Of a stretch of 64,000 bases of DNA, positions 36,308 to 45,616 are shown piece by piece (within the stretch, counting starts at the first letter, position 1; each line of letters starts with the position of its first letter). This DNA comes from Firmicutes bacterium HGW-Firmicutes-7 (GTDB lineage: Bacteria; Bacillota; Clostridia; Lachnospirales; Vallitaleaceae): NCBI GenBank assembly GCA_002841375.1, contig PGZO01000014.1, positions 1-64,000 on the forward strand. Reading direction: 5' to 3'. Both the position numbers and the translations under genes were made by a program. The notes under the pieces were generated by a model. It saw nothing but the letters and a program-made list of their open reading frames with translations. It was not told the origin of the DNA and searched no databases.

Positions 36308-38233
36308 ATGATTAAAACAGGAATGTTGATTAACGATAGATATCAAATCATAGAAAAAGTCGGAACTGGCGGAATGTCTGAAGTATATAAGGCTAAATGT
36401 ACAAAACTTCAAAGATTTGTCGCTATAAAAATACTCAGAGATGAGTATTGTTTAGACGATGCTTTTGTAAAAAGGTTTAAAGCAGAAGCCCAGTCAGCAG
36501 CAAGTCTTTCACATAGTAATATTGTTAATATATATGATGTTGGAAATGAAAATAAGGTGCATTTCATTGTAATGGAATTTTTAGAAGGTAAAACATTGAA
36601 AGAGCATATTAAAGAAAAAGGCAAGTTAGATGATGTTGAAACGATGAAAATTTCAGCATGTATTGCGTCAGCATTAGAACATGCTCACGCAAATCATATT
36701 ATTCATAGAGATATTAAACCCCAAAATATTATTATAACGAATGATGGAAAGGTTAAGGTTGCTGATTTTGGTATAGCTAGAATTGCTTCGGAATCTACAA
36801 TTATTGTAAATGATGTTACAACTGGTTCAGTGCATTATATCGCTCCAGAGCAAGCTAGAGGTGGTTTTTGTAATCAAAAGAGTGATATTTATTCTCTTGG
36901 TATAACGATGTTTGAAATGGTAACAGGTGAGATGCCATATGTTGCTGATTCACCAGTATCCGTTGCACTTAAGCACATTCATGATCGACTACCACAACCA
37001 AGAGATAAAAATCCAAATATTAGCAAAGCCTTAGAACAAATAATCATTAAGGCTACTCAAAAAAAACCCGAAATGCGTTATGCATCAGCTGAAAAAATGT
37101 TAGAGGATTTAAAAACTGCACAAGATTTTCCAAGTGAAGAATTTGTAAGTATTAATAAATTTGAAGATGATTCACCTACATTAGAAATGTCCACTGCTGA
37201 TTTTGAGCATATTAGACAAGCAAGTGAGATCGAAGCAGTGCCAAAACGAGAAAAAATGAATAAATTTATTGTTTTTTCCGGAATTTTAAGCGCAGTTATT
37301 TTAGTAGGAATTATGTTTTTTGTATCATATGGCATTTGGAGTAAAAATCATAAGCCAGTATCATCAAATGAAATCGTTATTCCGGTTGTTGAAGGATTAA
37401 CAATAGAAAATGCAAAAGAGCTTTTAGATGAAAAAGGTATATCATATAATAAAGAAACCTATGAATTTTCAGAAGAACAACCGGAGAACTATGTGGTAAG
37501 CCAATCAAAAAAAGGTACAGTTACCATTGAAAAAGGAAAAAAAATAATACTTGATTTAGTAGTAAGTAGAGGTCAAGACGCAACAACCGTCCCAAATGTT
37601 TCAAATTTACCGTTTGATCAAGCAGAAAAGATTCTTAGGGATAGTGGTTTTACAGTATCGAGACAAATGGAAAATCATGATGTAGTACCTTTAGGAGAAG
37701 TAATAAGGCAAGAACCGGAAGGTTTAAAAATAGCAGAGCTTAAATCGGTTATAACAATTTATGTAAGTCTAGGTAAAGAAAAGATTTTAGTTAAAATGCC
37801 AGACATTATGTTAAATTCTGAAGCAAACGGAATTAAAGTTTTAGAACAATATGGGTTAAAGGTAGGAGCAATTACTTATACAACAAATGATGTCGTGAAA
37901 AAAGGTGACATTATTACAACAAGCGTTAATGTTGGTGATGAAGTTGAACAAGGTTATGTTGTCAATTTAGTTGTAAGTACTGGTAAATCTACTGCATCTA
38001 AACGAATAACTATAACTGATTTATTGCCAGATGGTGTTTCGAGTGGGTTATTAGAAGTATATTTAATTTTAAGTAACGGAGATAACAATTTGGTGTATAC
38101 GAACACAGTTACGAGTGGAGATTTCCCAGTAGTAGTAAATGTACAAGGATCAGGTAAAGCAACTGTGGAAGTTTATTTAGATAATGTAAAGGAATATACA
38201 AATACGCTTAATTTTGATGAGGTGGCTGATTGA
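36308..38233 (+). CDS. prkC: PASTA-domain Ser/Thr kinase
   Basis: PrkC is a membrane kinase sensing muropeptides/lipid II and, in Bacillus, triggering germination. The 641-residue protein has an N-terminal kinase domain (glycine loop GTGGMSEVYKAK, AIKIL lysine, HRDIKPQNI, DFGIAR, APEQARG), one membrane segment (about 320-342), and three external PASTA repeats starting near residues 358, 424 and 495, followed by a 75-residue C-terminal domain. GAGGTG precedes the ATG. It overlaps rsgA by one base. Confidence 0.96.
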   Translation: MIKTGMLINDRYQIIEKVGTGGMSEVYKAKCTKLQRFVAIKILRDEYCLDDAFVKRFKAEAQSAASLSHSNIVNIYDVGNENKVHFIVMEFLEGKTLKEHIKEKGKLDDVETMKISACIASALEHAHANHIIHRDIKPQNIIITNDGKVKVADFGIARIASESTIIVNDVTTGSVHYIAPEQARGGFCNQKSDIYSLGITMFEMVTGEMPYVADSPVSVALKHIHDRLPQPRDKNPNISKALEQIIIKATQKKPEMRYASAEKMLEDLKTAQDFPSEEFVSINKFEDDSPTLEMSTADFEHIRQASEIEAVPKREKMNKFIVFSGILSAVILVGIMFFVSYGIWSKNHKPVSSNEIVIPVVEGLTIENAKELLDEKGISYNKETYEFSEEQPENYVVSQSKKGTVTIEKGKKIILDLVVSRGQDATTVPNVSNLPFDQAEKILRDSGFTVSRQMENHDVVPLGEVIRQEPEGLKIAELKSVITIYVSLGKEKILVKMPDIMLNSEANGIKVLEQYGLKVGAITYTTNDVVKKGDIITTSVNVGDEVEQGYVVNLVVSTGKSTASKRITITDLLPDGVSSGLLEVYLILSNGDNNLVYTNTVTSGDFPVVVNVQGSGKATVEVYLDNVKEYTNTLNFDEVAD

Positions 38234-39111
38234 TGGAAGGTAAAATCATCAAAGGCATAGCGGGGTTTTACTATGTTCATGTTCCCCAAATAGGACTATT
38301 TGAATGTAAAGCAAGAGGTGTTTTCAGAAATCAAAACATTAAGCCACTAATCGGTGACAATGTTTTGATAGAGGAATTAATGAATGAAGAAAAAAAGGGC
38401 AATATTTTAGAAGTGAAAAAAAGAGAGAACCAACTAATTAGACCTTCAGTAGCAAATATTGGACAAGTAATGATTGTTTTTTCCGTTAATCAACCAAAAC
38501 CAAATTTGAATTTACTAGATCGTTTTTTAATCATGGTTGAAAAAGAAAATATCCCAGCAGTTATATGCTTTAACAAAATAGATACGCTTAGCAAAGAAGA
38601 TACAGCTATGATACAAGAAGCATATGAGCGTATTGGTTACCCTGTTTTTACTACAAGTGCGACTAAAGGTGAAGGTATTGAGGATTTAGATAAATTTTTA
38701 TATAATACCACGACTGTATTTGCTGGACCTTCAGGTGTTGGGAAATCTTCTCTTCTGAATCTAATTCAAAAAGAAGTACACCTTGAAATAGGTGAAATAA
38801 GCCAAAAAGCACAAAGAGGAAAGCATACTACAAGACATGCTGAGTTAATATGTTTTCGAGAAAATAGTTATGTAGTTGACACACCGGGATTTAGCTCCTT
38901 ATCTTTAGATCAGATGAGTTCTGATGAGCTAAAAAATTATTTTGTCGAATTTACTGAATATATTGATAATTGTAGATTTCAAGGTTGTAATCATATAAAT
39001 GAGCCTAATTGTGCTGTTAAAAATGCTTTACAAGAAGGCAAGATTTCTAAGTCAAGGTATGATAACTATGTAATGATTTATGAAGAATTAAAAGATATAA
39101 GGAGATGGTAA
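38233..39111 (+). CDS. rsgA: Ribosome small-subunit GTPase A
   Basis: RsgA is a circularly permuted GTPase that checks 30S maturation. The 292-residue protein has an OB-fold N-terminus, then motifs in permuted order: NKID (G4), GPSGVGKSSLLN (G1, about 157-168) and DTPGFSS (G3), and a C-terminal zinc knuckle CRFQGCNHINEPNCAV. ATG 38233 overlaps the prkC stop (TGATG) with GAGGTGG 8 bases upstream; a TTG one codon earlier is less likely. Confidence 0.95.
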   Translation: MEGKIIKGIAGFYYVHVPQIGLFECKARGVFRNQNIKPLIGDNVLIEELMNEEKKGNILEVKKRENQLIRPSVANIGQVMIVFSVNQPKPNLNLLDRFLIMVEKENIPAVICFNKIDTLSKEDTAMIQEAYERIGYPVFTTSATKGEGIEDLDKFLYNTTTVFAGPSGVGKSSLLNLIQKEVHLEIGEISQKAQRGKHTTRHAELICFRENSYVVDTPGFSSLSLDQMSSDELKNYFVEFTEYIDNCRFQGCNHINEPNCAVKNALQEGKISKSRYDNYVMIYEELKDIRRW

Positions 39112-39112
39112 A

Positions 39113-39760
39113 ATGATAAAATTAGCACCTTCAATTCTATCTGCAAATTTTGGCAGGTTAGAAGAAGAAATAAGGAAAATTTCAGAGGCAGGGTGTGATT
39201 ATATACACATAGATGTTATGGATGGCGCCTTTGTACCAAATATTACGATAGGACCAATAGTTATTAAAGCTATTAGAAAGTGTACAGATAAAATATTTGA
39301 TGTGCATTTAATGATAGCGGATCCTATCAGGTATATTGATGATTTTATTAATAGTGGAGCAGACCTATTAACGGTTCATTATGAAGGTGAAAAACATTTG
39401 CATAGATTAGTAACAAGCATTAAAGAAAAAGGTGTAAAAGTTGGTGTTGCAATTAATCCTGGTACACCTTGCAATGCCATTGAACCAATTTTGCCAATAT
39501 TAGACCTTGTTTTAATCATGTCAGTAAACCCAGGGTTTGGTGGGCAGAGCTTTATTGAGGCTTCGTTAGATAGAATAAAAGAAATGAAAGATCTGATAGA
39601 GAAAACAGAGTCAAATTGTGTTATTCAAGTAGATGGAGGTATCACTTTAGACAATGTTGAACAAGTAGTTGAAGCAGGAGCAGATGTCATTGTAGCTGGT
39701 TCTTCTATATTTGGTTCTCCAGATGTTCGTGATTCCATTCAAGCTTTTAAAAAGTATTAG
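39113..39760 (+). CDS. rpe: Ribulose-phosphate 3-epimerase
   Basis: Rpe interconverts ribulose-5-P and xylulose-5-P in the pentose phosphate pathway. The 215-residue TIM barrel shows LAPSILSANFG, HIDVMDGAFVPNIT (metal-binding His and Asp), DVHLMIADP, MSVNPGFGGQSFIE and QVDGGI. AAGGAGATG precedes the ATG. It is one base after rsgA and 9 bases before thiN. Confidence 0.96.
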   Translation: MIKLAPSILSANFGRLEEEIRKISEAGCDYIHIDVMDGAFVPNITIGPIVIKAIRKCTDKIFDVHLMIADPIRYIDDFINSGADLLTVHYEGEKHLHRLVTSIKEKGVKVGVAINPGTPCNAIEPILPILDLVLIMSVNPGFGGQSFIEASLDRIKEMKDLIEKTESNCVIQVDGGITLDNVEQVVEAGADVIVAGSSIFGSPDVRDSIQAFKKY

Positions 39761-39769
39761 GTTGATTAT

Positions 39770-40411
39770 ATGAAAGCAATTATTGTTACTGGAGGATATC
39801 TTCCTGGGGATTTTTTAAAAGATCAAATACAAAAAAGGCATGTTGACCTTATTATATGTGCGGATAGTGGCGCTGATGCATTATATAATGCTGGTATCTT
39901 ACCTAATGTACTATTAGGTGATTTTGATTCTGTTGATGAGAACGTGTTTAATTCTTTTGTCGACCAAGGAATTAAAACCGTGAGATTTTCATCTGAAAAA
40001 GATTTAACGGATACGCAAATTGCAATTAAATATGCAATTAAACAAGGTTCTCAAAAAATTATTATATTTGGCGCTACTGGATTACGTTTAGATCATACGT
40101 TAGCAAACATATATATGCTAGAAAAGTTCATTTATCATGCGCATCTAAAAATAGTTGATATGAATAATTCACTAGAACTAATATGTGATGAAGGTATTCA
40201 CATCTATCATAAAAAAGAATATAAATATATCTCGTTAATACCGATATCAAAAAAAGTTTTTGGAGTAACTACTGAGGGCCTAAAATACAAGCTTCAAGGT
40301 GCAACACTTTCGAGAAATAGTTCTTTTGGTGTTAGCAATGAGATAATAAATGAGCAAGGTTCGATTGCTATTAAAAAAGGTCTGTTAGCAATAATTCAAT
40401 CAAATGATTGA
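39770..40411 (+). CDS. thiN: Thiamine pyrophosphokinase
   Basis: ThiN transfers pyrophosphate from ATP to thiamine. In 213 residues: CADSGADALYNAGILPN, LGDFDSVDE (acidic metal site), DLTDTQIAIKYAI and GATGLRLDHTLANI. It is the last gene of the canonical rsgA-rpe-thiN series. No thiamine riboswitch precedes it, as expected for an internal operon gene. Confidence 0.94.
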   Translation: MKAIIVTGGYLPGDFLKDQIQKRHVDLIICADSGADALYNAGILPNVLLGDFDSVDENVFNSFVDQGIKTVRFSSEKDLTDTQIAIKYAIKQGSQKIIIFGATGLRLDHTLANIYMLEKFIYHAHLKIVDMNNSLELICDEGIHIYHKKEYKYISLIPISKKVFGVTTEGLKYKLQGATLSRNSSFGVSNEIINEQGSIAIKKGLLAIIQSND

Positions 40412-40437
40412 ACATATTCATTTTTGGAGATTAGATC

Positions 40438-41436
40438 ATGAGTAATTGGATAGAGCGTTATATTTACGCTGTAGGTGAAAAACTACCTAAAAAGCATAGA
40501 GAAGGTATCGAATCAGAACTGCGTGTTATTATTGGAACTGAAATTAATAACAAGTTAAAGAAAAAGGTAAACGCAAGTGAAATTACGGATGAAGAACTAT
40601 TTGAACTTTTAGTAAAATTAGGTTCGCCAGCAGAAGTATCTGAAAGATATTATCCAAATCATAAATATTTAGTTGGACCAGAACTATTTGAATTATATCG
40701 ATTGCTTTTAGTAATTGGTATTATAAGTGTATGTACTGTACTTACAATAAGTTCATTTGTATCTGTAATCTGTTCACAAGGTGTTTATAATGTAATTTTG
40801 ATAAAACTACCTATTCAATTAATCGCTGCAAGCCTCATTACAATGGGTTCAATTACATTAGTTTTTGCCCTTATTCAGTATTTTAGTAATGAACATGGAT
40901 TAAATATCAATGCAATTAAAAGAAAATGGCACCCAAAGGATTTAAAAGAAATACCTGGTTTTAAAAGACGTCTGAGAAGACGAGAGACAATTATTGCGCT
41001 TTGTTTTACAACACTGGCAATAATTATTTTCAACTTATTTCCTGGACGAATAGCTATTTATGCTTTTGCTGAAAATAAATCGGCAACGATTGTTCCCATA
41101 TTTAATCTAACATTACTAAAAGAATATATGGTGTATTTTAATGTTTTTTGGTTTATTCAAATACTAATTTATGGGGTTCATCTTAAAACTAAACAATGGA
41201 CTACTTTTTCAAGATTCGTTACGATTATTATAAGTTTAGGAACGGTAGGAATAATACTAAAGATGGTAAGTAATCCAGCAATATTAAATGTTGGTCTAGA
41301 TCATGTATATTTACCTTCAAGCATATTACCTATAACCAACTTTGTTTCAATGTTCATCAAAGGATTTCTAGCAATAATAATGGTTTCAACTACCTATGGG
41401 GTAGTACGTCATTTTTATTATATGTTGAAAAAGTGA
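40438..41436 (+). CDS. HAAS-like multi-pass membrane protein
   Basis: The first 85 residues (WIERYIYAVGEKLPKKHREG, ITDEELFELLVKLGSPAEVSERYY) resemble the HAAS/DUF1700 helical domain, and the rest holds about six hydrophobic segments (about 90-110, 125-145, 180-200, 220-245, 255-275, 300-325). HAAS proteins often sit beside PadR-type regulators; none is here. GGAGAT precedes the ATG. Function unknown; possibly a membrane partner of signalling or transport. Confidence 0.75.
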   Translation: MSNWIERYIYAVGEKLPKKHREGIESELRVIIGTEINNKLKKKVNASEITDEELFELLVKLGSPAEVSERYYPNHKYLVGPELFELYRLLLVIGIISVCTVLTISSFVSVICSQGVYNVILIKLPIQLIAASLITMGSITLVFALIQYFSNEHGLNINAIKRKWHPKDLKEIPGFKRRLRRRETIIALCFTTLAIIIFNLFPGRIAIYAFAENKSATIVPIFNLTLLKEYMVYFNVFWFIQILIYGVHLKTKQWTTFSRFVTIIISLGTVGIILKMVSNPAILNVGLDHVYLPSSILPITNFVSMFIKGFLAIIMVSTTYGVVRHFYYMLKK

Positions 41437-41571
41437 TGTTAAATAATTAAGAATACTTAATAAAAAGTTCATATTTTAGTGTTGAAAAGTAGTTGATTAT
41501 CCAGTAAAATTATAAGGATATTACTGATTCCTTGGAATTACACTAGATACATATTAGAAAGGAACACTTAA

Positions 41572-42975
41572 ATGAGAGAACAAGTAACAATTAGTCATGA
41601 AGAAGCAAACAGACAAAAGACCATTATTCATAGATTAAGTAAAAAAATAAAAGATAGTGGTTTAACATATTTTATTACGACACTTGGATGTCAAATGAAC
41701 GTTCATGATTCTGAAAAGTTAAAAGGAATTTTAGAAGAGATCGGATATATTCCGTCAGATAAAGAAGAAAGTGCAGATTTTGTTATATATAATACTTGTT
41801 GTGTAAGAGAGAATGCAGAATTAAAAGTATATGGCAGATTAGGTTATCTGAAAAATATCAAAAAAGAAAGACCAGGTATGCTAATTGCTTTATGTGGTTG
41901 TATGATGCAACAAGATACGGTAGTACAAAAGCTAAAAAAATCCTTTAAGCATATTGATTTAGTTTTTGGTACACATAATCTTTATAAGATTGCAGAATTA
42001 ATTGAAACCAGATTAGAAACAGGTGAAACGATTTTTGATATTTGGACGGAACATGGTGATATCGTAGAAGATTTGCCAAGCATCCGAAAGCACTCATTTA
42101 AAGCAAGTATTAACATTATGTATGGGTGCAACAATTTCTGTTCTTACTGTATTGTTCCGTATGTTAGAGGGCGTGAGCGGAGTCGAACGCCTGATGATAT
42201 TATTAATGAGATTAAGGTATTAGCTACTGAGGGTGTTGTTGAAATAATGCTTTTAGGGCAAAATGTTAATTCCTATGGTTCTAACCTAGACGATAAAATA
42301 ACCTTTGCAACGCTTCTTGCGCAAATAGAAAAGATAAAAGGCATTGAACGTATTCGTTTTATGACTTCTCATCCAAAGGATTTGTCTGATGAGTTAATAG
42401 CGGTTATTGCACAATCTACAAAAATATGTGATCAATTACACTTGCCCTTTCAATCTGGTAGCTCAACGGTCTTAGATCAGATGAATAGAAAATACACGAA
42501 AGAGCATTATTTGCAACTCGTTGATAAAGTAAAAAAGGCTTGCCCTAATATTGCTTTAAGTACTGACATAATAGTTGGATTTCCAGGTGAGTCTGAGGAA
42601 GACTTTGAAGATACATTAAAAGTAGTAGAAGAAGTAGGCTATGATTTTGCATATACTTTTATTTATTCAAAAAGGACAGGTACGCCAGCTGCAATTATGG
42701 CGGATCAAATACCCGAAGATATTTCTAAGGAAAGATTTAATAAGTTGTTAAAATTGGTTAATGCAATTGCCTATGAAAAAAGCATAGCGCATATTGGAAA
42801 AGTAGTTGATGTCCTTATTGAAGAAGTCAATCAACAAAATCCATTACTTGTATCTGGAAGACTATCAAATAACCATTTAGTACACTTAACGGGTGGGCAG
42901 GAGTTAATTGGTAAAATTCTTCCTGTCAAAATTATAAACGCTAAATCCTTCTATTTAATGGGAGAATTAGTGTAA
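41572..42975 (+). CDS. miaB: tRNA-2-methylthio-N6-dimethylallyladenosine synthase
   Basis: MiaB methylthiolates i6A37 of tRNAs, the product of MiaA (47475 in this window). The 467-residue radical-SAM protein has TLGCQMNVHDSEKLKG, NTCCVRENAE, GCMMQQ (auxiliary cluster cysteines), the triad CNNFCSYCIVPYVRGRERSR (about 185-204) and a C-terminal TRAM domain. AAAGGAAC precedes the ATG. The order miaB-mutS-mutL-miaA-hfq matches Bacillus and Clostridium. Confidence 0.96.
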   Translation: MREQVTISHEEANRQKTIIHRLSKKIKDSGLTYFITTLGCQMNVHDSEKLKGILEEIGYIPSDKEESADFVIYNTCCVRENAELKVYGRLGYLKNIKKERPGMLIALCGCMMQQDTVVQKLKKSFKHIDLVFGTHNLYKIAELIETRLETGETIFDIWTEHGDIVEDLPSIRKHSFKASINIMYGCNNFCSYCIVPYVRGRERSRTPDDIINEIKVLATEGVVEIMLLGQNVNSYGSNLDDKITFATLLAQIEKIKGIERIRFMTSHPKDLSDELIAVIAQSTKICDQLHLPFQSGSSTVLDQMNRKYTKEHYLQLVDKVKKACPNIALSTDIIVGFPGESEEDFEDTLKVVEEVGYDFAYTFIYSKRTGTPAAIMADQIPEDISKERFNKLLKLVNAIAYEKSIAHIGKVVDVLIEEVNQQNPLLVSGRLSNNHLVHLTGGQELIGKILPVKIINAKSFYLMGELV

Positions 42976-42991
42976 ACAAGAGGTAAATATA

Positions 42992-45607
42992 ATGGCAAAA
43001 GCATTTACACCTATGATGCAACAATACTTTGATTTAAAAGATCAATATAAAGATTGTATCTTGTTTTTTAGACTCGGTGACTTTTATGAAATGTTTTTCG
43101 AGGATGCTAAACTTGCATCAAAAGCTTTAGAAATTACATTAACAGGTAGAGATTGTGGACAAGAGGAACGTGCGCCTATGTGCGGAGTTCCGCATCATGC
43201 TGCAGAAAATTATATCAATAAACTAATATTGAAAGGTTTTAAGGTAGCAATTTGTGAGCAGGTTGAAAACCCAAAAGATGTAAAAGGCATCGTCAAAAGA
43301 GATGTCGTTAGAATTGTAACCCCTGGCACAAATTTAAATATGCAATCATTAGATGCTTCAAAAAACAATTATTTAATGTGCATATTTAATAATGTAGTCC
43401 ATTTTGGTGTTGCATATGTAGATATTACAACCGGAGACTTTTATACGACAAGTATTACAGGAGAACAAAAGTTAATAGATGAAGTTTCAAAAGTTAGCCC
43501 AACTGAAATCATTATAGATAAGTCCCTTGAAACGCATCTGCAACTTCTTGAAATGTTTAGTAGACGGTTTAATGCATACGTTGGAATTAGAGAAGATTGG
43601 TCTTTTGATAAGAAACGGTGTACTGATACACTTCAAAATCACTTTCAAATGGGTGCGATTGAAGGCCTTGGACTATCCGGGCATACGGAGTCATTAATTG
43701 CGTCAGGGGCATTATTAGACTATTTATTTGAAACCCAAAAAGGTAGTGTTAAACACATCACTAAAATACATTATTATGATGCTGATGATTATATGGTCCT
43801 TGATTTATCAACTAGAAGGAATCTTGAAATTGTTGAAACATTAAGAGAAAAAGAGCGAAGAGGTTCCTTGTTATGGGTTTTAGATAAAACAAAAACAGCT
43901 ATGGGAGCTAGAATGCTCAGAAGCTTTTTAGAGCAACCCTTAAAACAAATAGGACCCATTCAAAAAAGGCTAGACGCTGTTGAAGAATTACTTAATCAGC
44001 CAATTGTGAGAGAAGAGATTAAAGAGTCATTATCACCAGTATATGATTTAGAGCGATTAATGAGTAAAATCAGTTGTCAAACAGCAAATAGCAGAGATCT
44101 AATCGCTTTTAAGCAATCGTTAGGAATGCTACCGTATATAAAAGCGATTATTAATAAGTGTACCTCACCGTTATTACAAGAAATTAGTGGTAGTTTTGAT
44201 ACTCTTGAGGATTTATTTTTTTTAATCGACCAAGCAATAGAAGAGGAACCACCAATTTCTATTAAAGAAGGGCATATCATCAAAACAGGTTATCATGATG
44301 AGGTCGATCGATTAAGAGCTGCTGGAACAGATGGAAAAGAGTGGCTTGCAGCGCTAGAAATGCAAGAAAGAGAAGCAACTGGGATTAAAAGTTTAAAGAT
44401 TAATTATAACAAGGTATTTGGTTACTATATTGAAATAACCAAGTCCTATTTACATATGGTTCCAGAAAATCGCTATACAAGAAAGCAAACCTTAGCCAAT
44501 GCAGAACGTTATATAACGCCAGAATTAAAAGAAATGGAAAATACCATTCTAGGAGCCGAAGAAAAAGTCGTTGCACTTGAATATGAATTATTTCTTATAA
44601 TTAGGAACCAGCTTGCAGAAGCGGTAGAACGTATTAAGACTACGTCTGTTCAAGTATCACTTGTTGATGTATTACAGTCTTTAAGTGAAGTGGCAAGTAA
44701 GCAGAATTTTACTCGTCCAAAAGTTGATGAGGGACATATTATTTCAATTAAGGATGGCAGGCATCCTGTAGTAGAAAAAATGATGAACAATGACCTCTTT
44801 ATTACAAATAATACATTTTTAGATAGTCTAGAACATCGATTTTCAATCATCACTGGTCCGAATATGGCAGGTAAGTCAACTTATATGAGACAAGTCGCAT
44901 TAATTGTGCTAATGGCTCAAATGGGTAGTTTTGTACCTGCGTCAGAGGCAACAATTGGTGTTGTAGATAGAATATTTACAAGAGTAGGTGCCTCGGATGA
45001 TTTAGCATCTGGACAAAGTACCTTTATGGTAGAAATGACTGAGGTAGCGAATATACTCCGAAATGCCACGAAACATAGCTTGATCATTTTGGATGAGATT
45101 GGAAGAGGAACAAGTACCTTCGATGGACTAAGCATTGCTTGGGCAGTAGTAGAATACTTAGTAGGCAACAATATAATTGGCGCAAAATCCCTTTTTGCAA
45201 CACATTATCATGAGCTTACAGAACTCGAAGGAACGATTGATGGTGTAGTGAATTATTGCATATCCGTTAAAGAAAAGGGCGATGATATTATCTTTTTAAG
45301 AAAGATCATTCCAGGTGGTGCGGATAAAAGTTATGGAATACAAGTTGCTAAGCTTGCAGGTGTTCCAGAAGATGTTATTGTAAGGGCGAAGGAAATATTA
45401 CAAGATTTAACTGATGCGGATATCGCAACACATACAAGCAGTAATAAGATCATTGAACCAAAAAAGGAACAGTCTGTTCAGCTGAATTTATTTAATTCAA
45501 CAGAAAGTGAAGTAGTAAATATGCTGAAGAACATTCAACTTAACCATATCACACCAATAGAAGCCTTAACCTTATTAAGTGAACTTCAAAATAAGGTTAT
45601 AAAGTAG
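42992..45607 (+). CDS. mutS: DNA mismatch repair protein MutS
   Basis: MutS recognises mispairs and ATP-dependently recruits MutL. The 871-residue product has the mismatch-binding Phe-x-Glu motif in GDFYEMFFEDA near the N-terminus, the clamp and lever domains, Walker A GPNMAGKSTYMRQ (about 620), DDLASGQSTFMVEM, Walker B ILDEIGRGTSTFDG and ATHYHEL. A putative beta-clamp-binding motif QLNLF (about 833) is in the C-terminal tail. Full length. Confidence 0.97.
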   Translation: MAKAFTPMMQQYFDLKDQYKDCILFFRLGDFYEMFFEDAKLASKALEITLTGRDCGQEERAPMCGVPHHAAENYINKLILKGFKVAICEQVENPKDVKGIVKRDVVRIVTPGTNLNMQSLDASKNNYLMCIFNNVVHFGVAYVDITTGDFYTTSITGEQKLIDEVSKVSPTEIIIDKSLETHLQLLEMFSRRFNAYVGIREDWSFDKKRCTDTLQNHFQMGAIEGLGLSGHTESLIASGALLDYLFETQKGSVKHITKIHYYDADDYMVLDLSTRRNLEIVETLREKERRGSLLWVLDKTKTAMGARMLRSFLEQPLKQIGPIQKRLDAVEELLNQPIVREEIKESLSPVYDLERLMSKISCQTANSRDLIAFKQSLGMLPYIKAIINKCTSPLLQEISGSFDTLEDLFFLIDQAIEEEPPISIKEGHIIKTGYHDEVDRLRAAGTDGKEWLAALEMQEREATGIKSLKINYNKVFGYYIEITKSYLHMVPENRYTRKQTLANAERYITPELKEMENTILGAEEKVVALEYELFLIIRNQLAEAVERIKTTSVQVSLVDVLQSLSEVASKQNFTRPKVDEGHIISIKDGRHPVVEKMMNNDLFITNNTFLDSLEHRFSIITGPNMAGKSTYMRQVALIVLMAQMGSFVPASEATIGVVDRIFTRVGASDDLASGQSTFMVEMTEVANILRNATKHSLIILDEIGRGTSTFDGLSIAWAVVEYLVGNNIIGAKSLFATHYHELTELEGTIDGVVNYCISVKEKGDDIIFLRKIIPGGADKSYGIQVAKLAGVPEDVIVRAKEILQDLTDADIATHTSSNKIIEPKKEQSVQLNLFNSTESEVVNMLKNIQLNHITPIEALTLLSELQNKVIK

Positions 45608-45616
45608 AGGATTATT

